Shown piece after piece: positions 57,820-64,000 of a stretch of DNA of 64,000 nt (position 1 is its first letter; every line of letters begins with the position of its first letter). Made by a program: the position numbers and the translations under genes. The notes under the pieces were generated by a model. The model worked only from the letters and a program-made list of their open reading frames with translations, was not told the origin of the DNA and did no database searches. The DNA lies in contig RPFO01000154.1 in NCBI GenBank assembly GCA_009746045.1, positions 2,103,501 through 2,167,500 on the forward strand, written 5' to 3'. This DNA comes from Mesostigma viride. Taxonomy: Eukaryota > Streptophyta > Mesostigmatophyceae > Mesostigmatales > Mesostigmataceae.

Positions 57820-57945
57820 CCATGCGTGGAGCGCGAATCGTCCCGTGAGGAGAAGGAGGAGGCGGGGCCGGTGCACCCATGGGCAGGGCCGGAGAAGGAC
57901 GCGGAGCACCCAGTGTGGGAGAAGGAGAAGGCGGGGAAGCACTGA
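57820..57945 (+). CDS. Possible terminal exon, charged peptide
   Basis: After GATGCTGCAG, a splice-acceptor-like site, 41 codons stay open to a TGA: PCVERESSREEKEEAGPVHP ... EKEKAGKH. It is highly charged and has no recognised family. It could be the 3' exon of a gene interrupted by the transposon to the left. This is a guess from splice-like signals alone. Confidence 0.25.
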   Translation, partial: PCVERESSREEKEEAGPVHPWAGPEKDAEHPVWEKEKAGKH

Positions 57946-57954
57946 AGCTCCACC

Positions 57955-58100
57955 CCATGTCAGGCCTCTAGTATAGGTGCCAGTTAACTAAACCCATGCA
58001 CGTGCAGGTTGTAGCTCAGAATGTATTTAAAATCATATGCCCCTTTTCAGGTATATGTGTAACAGTGACTCCCAACGGATATATGTTCCTAATTTATTAA
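57955..58100 (+). mobile_element. LINE family C-like 3' terminal piece
   Basis: Contains the UTR block GTGCAGGTTGTAGCTCAGAA, then GTGACTCCCAACGGAT and an AT-rich tail near 58090. It has only about 140 bp of the 3' end. Confidence 0.65.
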
Positions 58101-58465
58101 ATTCTTACTGAATAATTGTTGTCTTTATGAACCCATGAAGAGCAAAGCCCGGTGGGGAGTACATGTAACGCATTACCACGAGAAGGGGTCCCCACACCGC
58201 ATTTCTTCGCTCTCTGTTCCTATGCAGAACAAGAAGAGGTGGAAGACCAATGTCCCGGCTCACACGCCAGCCCATGTGGGTAAGCCCCCTCCCCCAAAGC
58301 GGAAGGGGCGCTTTGGGGAGAAGTGTAGTTAGTATTTTGTAGACTAGATAGCTTAGAGTTAGCTTATTTCGATGTCGCGGCTTGACCCACCTCTACCCAT
58401 TCAGCAAGGAATATGCATGTGCTGCATGATCTCCCAACGGAGGCATGTCATAATTTTATTTGATT
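58101..58465 (+). mobile_element. LINE family B, second 3' end copy
   Basis: A short frame from 58135 (HRISSLSVPMQNKKRWKTNV ... HVGKPPPPKRKGRFGEKCS) resembles the coding end at 16.0-16.13 kb. It is followed by the same 3' UTR (TGTAGTTAGTATTTTGTAGA), the hairpin CTCCCAACGGAG near 58431 and an ATTTT tail. Confidence 0.65.
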
Positions 58466-58815
58466 CTTTAATGTAGTGTCTTGGGGCATGATGCAGATGA
58501 GATTTGTAACTTCCGTGTAATTATGTTTCTAAAGAGATTAGCATAGTACTCTAAACATGCCCATGCGCATGACACGCAAGTACTAACTTACTTACACCAG
58601 ACCTGGCAATAAATTAGCATTGATGGGATGGACCCAGCGATACATAATGGGCGTGCATGCGTAAAAAATATACACTATGCATGGCCCAATGGGCATGCAT
58701 TCAAATAATTACAAATGAAGGCCGACATTCATGAGAGCACTGAAGCTAAACCAGACCGGGCCACAATTAACCCTCCAGCACCAAAGTTCCACTGCATGAT
58801 GTAAGACAAGCCTGA
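58466..58815. other. No gene recognised
   Basis: AT-rich intergenic sequence up to the (CATC)n tract. Confidence 0.4.
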
Positions 58816-59082
58816 CATCCATCCATCCATCCATCCATCCATCCATCCATCCATCCATCCATCCATCCATCCATCCATCCATCCATCCATCCATCCATCC
58901 ATCCATCCATCCATCCATCCATCCATCCATCCATCCATCCATCCATCCATCCATCCATCCATCCATCCATCCATCCATCCATCCATCCATCCATCCATCC
59001 ATCCATCCATCCATCCATCCATCCATCCATCCATCCATCCATCCATCCATCCATCCATCCATCCATCCATCCATCCATCCAT
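58816..59082. repeat. Pure (CATC)n microsatellite, about 66 units
   Basis: 267 bp of uninterrupted tetranucleotide. Long Met-Asp-Gly-Trp frames on the minus strand are an artefact of the repeat. Confidence 0.97.
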
Positions 59083-59303
59083 TGATCGGGGTATAGTCCC
59101 GCGGGAGGCACGCTAGATAGCTCCCCCTAGGGCAGCGTGCGGCTGCCTAGATAGCTAGAATGTTGTTAGATAGATGTAGTATGTAGCCAATGTAGATAGA
59201 TTAGACCGGTAGGAATGTTTGCACCCATCCATCCATCCATCCATCGCGGGGTTAATGCTCCGTGACTCCCCAACGGGAGCACGAGTCTAATTAATTAATT
59301 AAT
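59083..59303 (+). mobile_element. LINE family D 3' UTR, second copy
   Basis: Same UTR as the minus-strand copy at 20569-20757 (GGCACGCTAGATAGCTCCCC, AGACCGGTAGGAATGT, short CATC run), then the hairpin CTCCCCAACGGGAG near 59264 and a (TTAA)n tail. The adjoining (CATC)n tract may have grown from the UTR's own short repeat. Confidence 0.8.
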
Positions 59304-59595
59304 AGTCCTAGTACAGCCATGCTACGTCCTGGCTATGATGAGATTACTTGCCCACGCTCCTAGTGTTATGCCATGCTCACATGGGTCTTATTGCACCCAC
59401 AGATTGCCGGATCGTTAGCGTGTCCGTTTAGCTAGCGTCCCCGAATGCAGCTGTGGCATGCCTTAGGCATGAAGAAGACTGGGGGTCTCTGCCCTTTCTC
59501 CTGTTGTGCACACACAGGGATTAAAAGCACTTCGGTGCTCCGTGACTCCCCAACGGGAGCACGTGTTTAATTAATGAATGAATGAATGAATCGGG
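59304..59595 (+). mobile_element. Retroposon family E 3' UTR, second copy
   Basis: Matches the UTR at 49047-49420 (TTGCACCCACAGATTGCCGG, GCATGCCTTAGGCATGA, TTAAAAGCACTTCGGTGC). It ends with the hairpin CTCCCCAACGGGAG near 59548 and a TTAATGAATGAATGAA tail. Confidence 0.85.
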
Positions 59596-59670
59596 GTTAA
59601 CTTATGCTCCTTGACTCCCTAATGGGGGCATGAGTTTAATAAATGAATTAAGTAGTTAGTTAATAAATCA
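59596..59670 (+). mobile_element. Short retroposon 3' terminus
   Basis: Only the terminal hairpin variant CTCCCTAATGGGGG and a TTTAATAAATGAATTAAG tail are present. Confidence 0.55.
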
Positions 59671-59689
59671 GGTTGATTCAGATGAGGTC

Positions 59690-59775
59690 CCTACTGGTTC
59701 CTTGTGGACTGGCCAGCCAGGGAGATATCTTCTTACATGGTCAGGCCCTTGCCGACCATGTAAGAACGTACCTGT
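59690..59775 (+). pseudogene. Fragment of LINE ORF2 C-terminal region
   Basis: In one frame it reads GQPGRYLLTWSGPCRPCKN, matching PGRHLLTW (20.98 kb) and QPGRHILTW (15.86 kb). No flanking homology was found. Confidence 0.55.
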
Positions 59776-60284
59776 TAGGCGACGCAGTAGCCAACATTGG
59801 ACATACCGCCATATGTTTGTCTCCGCGATATGATTTTAGCTGACATGCAGAGCACAGACACTGTTGGCGTCATCCGCTCAACCCCTCTTATTCAGACATG
59901 GGACCTCGGATATGTAGGATTAGTAGCGTTGCCCAGGCGGACATTGTCAAAGACTACGACCCCCCAGTTGTGGGTCCTAGGAAATTTAACAAGCATGATT
60001 GTCTCCTTGTTGATAGGCATTAATTAATCCTTGATGATAGGCATTGCTTGCGTGCAAGATTAGCTCGAGGCCCATATTTTAGACTGCTAGCTGAGCTGTG
60101 GACATACATGTTTGCCGCACATCTGAACCCTGTGATGCCAGATCTCCTTTGCGGCCGTTCCGAGCTTGGCACTGGATTCGTTGTCCACATCGTCGCGTCG
60201 CTGCCGCAACACGATGTTTTCTGGCATCCGCGGGCTTTTGGTTCCCGCCGCACATTTGAAAGTGCTGTCCTCCGGCTTTTTGCC
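59776..60284. other. No gene recognised
   Basis: Two short frames (59797-60027 and 60048-60332) have no recognisable motif. A direct repeat, TTGATAGGCATT, lies near 60010 and 60033. Confidence 0.4.
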
Positions 60285-60690
60285 TTTGCACCGTGTGCAG
60301 TTCTTGGACGTTTGGAATCATGGCATGGCTAACGTGATGACTGACTAGCTAGACCTTTTCAGTGGTTTTCCATTTGCGGGTATTTCCTCGTAAATGGTGG
60401 GAGAGCGATCGCAGCAATGGTGCTCACCACTAGACACTCCCGGCCAGTTAGGCTAGAAACACACGCCCTGATCAAGCATGCTGTTTCCGGCCCCACCGTC
60501 TAGGTCATCTAGTCGCTCCACACGTAAGCCAGCCATAATTTCAATGCACAAGGATACACATTTCCATCACCATTCATCTTCATCATCCTGAACGACTCGA
60601 AAACGCGGAAAAGATAACGGCAGGCTCGAGCTACCATGGTCCGGATTCTCCCGATTTCTGGCCTGCGCTGGTTGTCTCTTTGATATTAGA
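60285..60690 (+). repeat. Dispersed repeat R, copy 4 (most complete)
   Basis: Runs from TTTGCACCGTGTGCAGTTC through TCCACACGTAAGCCAGCC to GCGCTGGTTGTCTCTTTGAT. It supplies the uninterrupted version of the site into which the retroposon at 45836-48324 inserted. The end piece ATCAAAGAGACAACCAGCGC also occurs in the family A 3' UTR at 24564-24583. Confidence 0.85.
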
Positions 60691-61621
60691 TTGGTTGAAT
60701 ATAGTTCGTTTTCGGCTAGGAGGCGTGGCCTTTGCATGACGGGCAAGAGGATTTCAGCCGTGGGCAACCAAGCACACATGTCGTCGGGCTAGTCCGACGA
60801 GTGCGCACGTGAACCGGCACTCCCGGTCACACACGACACCATAGAGATAGTCAGCTGCACCGCCTCATGTCGGCGAAACCCATAGTTCCATCGGAATCGT
60901 TTCAGCGGCCGGCATTTCCTCTCCGCGTTTCCTCAACCTCGTTTTCAGGATCATACTCATCGTTCCTGCATTTTCCTCTTCCACGCAGGTTGTGGCTTTT
61001 TTGAAAGCCACGAATGTACCCGGGGATGGGACGCTTCGGCTGCCTCAATGCCTACACATTCAATACGATGTCCCCCTCTCACCTTCCTCCATCATTCCGC
61101 TCACATTGCACTACGTGTCTGTGTTTTGTTCTTTTTCTTGTTCTCGTTTGTTTTGCTGTTCTTGTCCTTTTTCTTTTACTTTTACTGAGGGAGCTAGGCT
61201 GGGCTGCGCGCTGTGTGTGCTACTCTCGTGTTTTTCTGTGGGCACTTGAGAGACTAACCAAGGATCGGGCCCCCCACACGGCAATATCAGCCTTTGCTTT
61301 TGTTTACCCTCCCATATCTCTTTACAAACGCCAAAAAAACACAAAGGCAGGAGCACGGTGACTCATCTGGAACATGAAGAAGGGAAATCTTTTCGTTACA
61401 GGAAAGAGGTGTCAAGTATGACAATTGGAAGGCCCCCCCACTGGGAATCCACATGTTCCGAGTCCATTCAGCTGTGTTGTTAGCCACATCCTGCCCCGGG
61501 GAGATGCATCATGGACCACCGCTATCGCGTAACGGGTGTTACGCAGTGAATATTGACTTACCTCAATATGCTCCGCTCTGGTTCTGTTTGATGTCTTAGC
61601 TCTCAGTGCATCTGAATCATC
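60691..61621. other. Upstream region of the Penelope-like element
   Basis: No gene is recognised. A pyrimidine-rich block (TTCTTTTTCTTGTTCTCG region) lies at 61120-61185. In-frame stops at 61589 and 61613 close the frame before the ATG at 61622. It may contain the 5' UTR or a pseudo-LTR of the element; this was not resolved. Confidence 0.4.
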
Positions 61622-64000
61622 ATGAAACACCTTATGACTTTCTGGCATGCTCTTACCCTCCACAGAATACGGCAATCCAGTGGCATTGATTACCGGAAGT
61701 ACACTGCTATTTCTCGGCAGTTCCCCTATCGTATCTCCTCACAGGCATGGCGGAAGCGTTGTCGCATCAACACGCGCCATAACCATCACTGCAAGGATGA
61801 CCATACTCTACGTCGCCTCCGGCGCTTACAGCGCACGCATTTGTCGCTTACCAACTCCACTCGCCCACACCCCGTAAGCACCCATCGCGTCATTTATGCC
61901 ATTTACAACCGCAGGTACCCTCAGCGTATCTACGTTGGCCAGACGCAACGGGATGCCTGGACGCGTTTTCAGGAACATGTCCGAGCGGCACGCCGCCTTC
62001 ATATTGGCCGCCCTGCCGCCAACGACGACACCCCCCTACATGGCGCCATGGCCCAATACGGGTGGTGGGATTGGCGAGTCGTCCCCTTGGAACATGTCCC
62101 CGGCACCTTTACCGGCGCCGCTTTTCGCAAAGCCGCAGGGCATCGGGAAACGTTTTGGAAACGAATGTTACATGCATTTCTGCCCCACGGTTTTTGCATT
62201 GAAGGCAAGAGTTTCAAAGCTCGGTCTCGCCGCCGCCCGCCTCCCCTCCGTCCCCGCCCTCTTATGTTCATCCGTGCCTGGCGTCTGAAGCACAATCTCC
62301 ACCCATATCGCCCCTATCCCCCCAGCGTCACCCCGGCCCCTCCACCTTCCACACATGTGTCCACCGATCCTTCCCTTTACTCCACCAGTCTCCGCTGCTT
62401 ACGTCACATGTCTCGGCTTATGCAACGCGGCAACTTTCATGCATCCTATCTCGAAGCCTGCAGCTTGAAGAAGCTTACCAGCTTACACATTGCCGTCGGG
62501 TCGTGCTCCCCAGCTGATCTGCAAGTCCCCCGCTCCCATGCCACTAGTCTGCGAGGCCTTCTCTCACGTATCATTCGGCACCGTGTCAATGGGAATGCAG
62601 ATGCACTGCGTCCGCGCCGTTTGCTGATCTCACCTTTCATTCATGCTGCGATGGATGAGCTGTGTTTGCCACACATTCTGCATTTGCCGCAAGTGCAGGC
62701 TGCGATGCCGCTCGTGGTGCGCAACACTTTCGGCACTCCCATTGCTGCCTGGCATTACTCTCCCACCTTGGGACAAATGGTTTTCAGCAACGGGAAGGTC
62801 AGCCGCGATACAACGCCCACCGAGCTGGCCACCATCTTGGCAGGGCCCTGCCCCTGCCAACAACAACGGTATTTCAAGTACCTTGATCCCACCTCACAGC
62901 ACGTCATGACCGCTGACCTCAGCATCCTGCCGAGCCACACGCTTGTAGACCTTTTTGCCAAAGGCACCAAGTTTCGGCCGTGGGTCCAGCGCACGTGTGC
63001 CAAAGAGGTGAATGCACTGCTCTCCACATCACTGCGCAAATTTTGCAATGCCATGAGCACGGACCTACAGCTTGCTCCCCTTGCCATGGAACCGTGGTTT
63101 CGCGCCGTCATTCACGAATGCAATGCACGTCTCACCAGGCTTGATTACCGTCTCCAGCAGGTCCACCGCACCACCTGGCTCAACACCACAGATAAAGCAC
63201 TTCTTGACCACTTCAAGCAGGACTTTATCATCACGTGTGTTGACAAGAGTGCCAACAACTTTGCTTTCATATGCAAGAAGCACTACCTTGCTACTTTGCA
63301 ACACGAGTTGGCGTCCAGCCCTACCTATGTTCAGCGTGCACAGTCCACCGCCAGTATCACCGCTGCTCATCGGGCTTTTCTGCACAGCCAAAACATTTTT
63401 GCTCGGGCATTCCTTAAGCGGCAGCGACGCGCCACCACCACTACGTTCCCATATCTGTATCTCACTCTTAAGCTGCACAAAACTCCTGTTGCTTTGCGCA
63501 CCATTGCTGCGTCGCATTCAGCCCCACTGATGCCTCTCTCGAAACTCATCTGCCATGCTTTGAATGCTCTTCTCCCCGAAGCCAATGCATTATGGGTGGA
63601 GGTGCTGTCGAATGCCGGGTATGAATGCGCTGGTAGTTGGATCGTCATAGACTCAGCCCAAGTACGCCTACGCCTTGCCGCCCTTAGCCGTTCTAAGACA
63701 GCAGCAGAGAAACGTATACCTATGCCCATAGCCACCTATGATTTCACCACTCTATATACCACACTAGATTTGCACGATTTGAAAGCTCGTTTAGATAGCC
63801 TCCTTACTCGTCTGTATGCACGTAGGCCTCACGGGCGCAACCACCTGCACGTGCGTGTTTCTCAGACCAAGCCCACGGCAACGTGGCTCTCAGGGATCGC
63901 GGCAGGTGCTATCGTGCGGGATGGTTATAATTATATTATCACGAAGGCTGACCTTGTCCATTGGATCTCTTATCTTGTTGATAACACCTTCATCTGTTTT
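61622..64000 (+). CDS. Penelope-like retroelement protein with N-terminal GIY-YIG endonuclease (runs off the window)
   Basis: Open from ATG 61622 (MKHLMTFWHALTLHR) to the last base, 793 codons with no stop; the C-terminus lies outside. Residues about 90-165 form a GIY-YIG domain: VIYAIYNRRYPQRIYVGQTQ, then WTRFQEHVRAAR and GWWDWRVVPLEHV. The middle is rich in Arg and Pro. From about 440 the Penelope-type reverse transcriptase begins: GTKFRPW (about 447), CVDKSANNFAFICK (about 540), YLYLTLKLHKTP (about 606), catalytic motif A TYDFTTLYTTL (about 705), and WISYLVDNTFICF at the edge. GIY-YIG usually follows the reverse transcriptase in Penelope-like elements; the reversed order is known from the Chlamys group of the green lineage. 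Expected role: target nicking and target-primed reverse transcription. The frame is intact as far as seen. Confidence 0.9.
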   Translation, partial: MKHLMTFWHALTLHRIRQSSGIDYRKYTAISRQFPYRISSQAWRKRCRINTRHNHHCKDDHTLRRLRRLQRTHLSLTNSTRPHPVSTHRVIYAIYNRRYPQRIYVGQTQRDAWTRFQEHVRAARRLHIGRPAANDDTPLHGAMAQYGWWDWRVVPLEHVPGTFTGAAFRKAAGHRETFWKRMLHAFLPHGFCIEGKSFKARSRRRPPPLRPRPLMFIRAWRLKHNLHPYRPYPPSVTPAPPPSTHVSTDPSLYSTSLRCLRHMSRLMQRGNFHASYLEACSLKKLTSLHIAVGSCSPADLQVPRSHATSLRGLLSRIIRHRVNGNADALRPRRLLISPFIHAAMDELCLPHILHLPQVQAAMPLVVRNTFGTPIAAWHYSPTLGQMVFSNGKVSRDTTPTELATILAGPCPCQQQRYFKYLDPTSQHVMTADLSILPSHTLVDLFAKGTKFRPWVQRTCAKEVNALLSTSLRKFCNAMSTDLQLAPLAMEPWFRAVIHECNARLTRLDYRLQQVHRTTWLNTTDKALLDHFKQDFIITCVDKSANNFAFICKKHYLATLQHELASSPTYVQRAQSTASITAAHRAFLHSQNIFARAFLKRQRRATTTTFPYLYLTLKLHKTPVALRTIAASHSAPLMPLSKLICHALNALLPEANALWVEVLSNAGYECAGSWIVIDSAQVRLRLAALSRSKTAAEKRIPMPIATYDFTTLYTTLDLHDLKARLDSLLTRLYARRPHGRNHLHVRVSQTKPTATWLSGIAAGAIVRDGYNYIITKADLVHWISYLVDNTFICF

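Noticed and set aside
58709-59111. Minus-strand Met-Asp-Gly-Trp repeat proteins
   Set aside because: Pure translation of the (CATC)n microsatellite.

Overview
The window reads as nuclear, probably subtelomeric or other heterochromatic DNA of a green alga (Chlorophyta or a close relative). The evidence is a plant-type AP2/B3 transcription factor, a Penelope-like element with an N-terminal GIY-YIG domain (the arrangement described for the green-lineage Chlamys group), a Ty1/copia element, small nested LINE-type retroposons and DNA transposons. No bacterial-style operon structure is present, and the species cannot be named from the sequence.

Layout. 1-12.67 kb is one array of a roughly 40-bp satellite, broken once by an 881-bp palindromic transposon (1606-2486). 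12.67-15.7 kb holds CA-rich and degenerate telomere-like repeats, a tRNA-Ser-like pseudogene and copies of a 14-bp palindrome. 15.7-27.45 kb is a nest of retroposon 3' ends, a broken Mutator/Kolobok-like transposase with a C-terminal PHD finger (about 17.9-21.3 kb), a 5.7-kb TTAA-flanked element (21715-27391) and, inside that, a second TTAA element and a complete 2.0-kb retroposon encoding only an L1-ORF1-like protein. 27.45-32.06 kb is the clearest host gene, a minus-strand AP2 + B3 + PB1 transcription factor. 33.94-40.26 kb is a complete, young Ty1/copia element with two frameshifts. 40.96-44.95 kb holds an ankyrin-repeat gene and a long low-complexity ORF separated by C-rich repeats. 45.8-51.2 kb is again nested retroposons. 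51.5-58 kb holds a tentative spliced gene and a CACTA-like transposon (52881-57248). 58-60.7 kb is retroposon ends, a pure (CATC)n tract and a dispersed repeat. From 61622 a reading frame runs off the right edge: an N-terminal GIY-YIG Penelope-like retroelement.

How the parts relate. Most of the window is mobile DNA, and many insertions can be dated relative to each other because target-site duplications and interrupted copies are visible. A recurring theme is that at least four retroposon families (ORF1-only, ORF2-bearing and UTR-only pieces) end in the same small hairpin (stem CTCC/GGAG, loop usually CAAC) followed by a short AT-rich repeat tail. I infer a common 3' recognition signal that lets ORF1-only elements borrow a partner's reverse transcriptase. 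The host gene of most interest joins a RAV-type AP2/B3 protein to an ARF/Aux-IAA-type PB1 domain.
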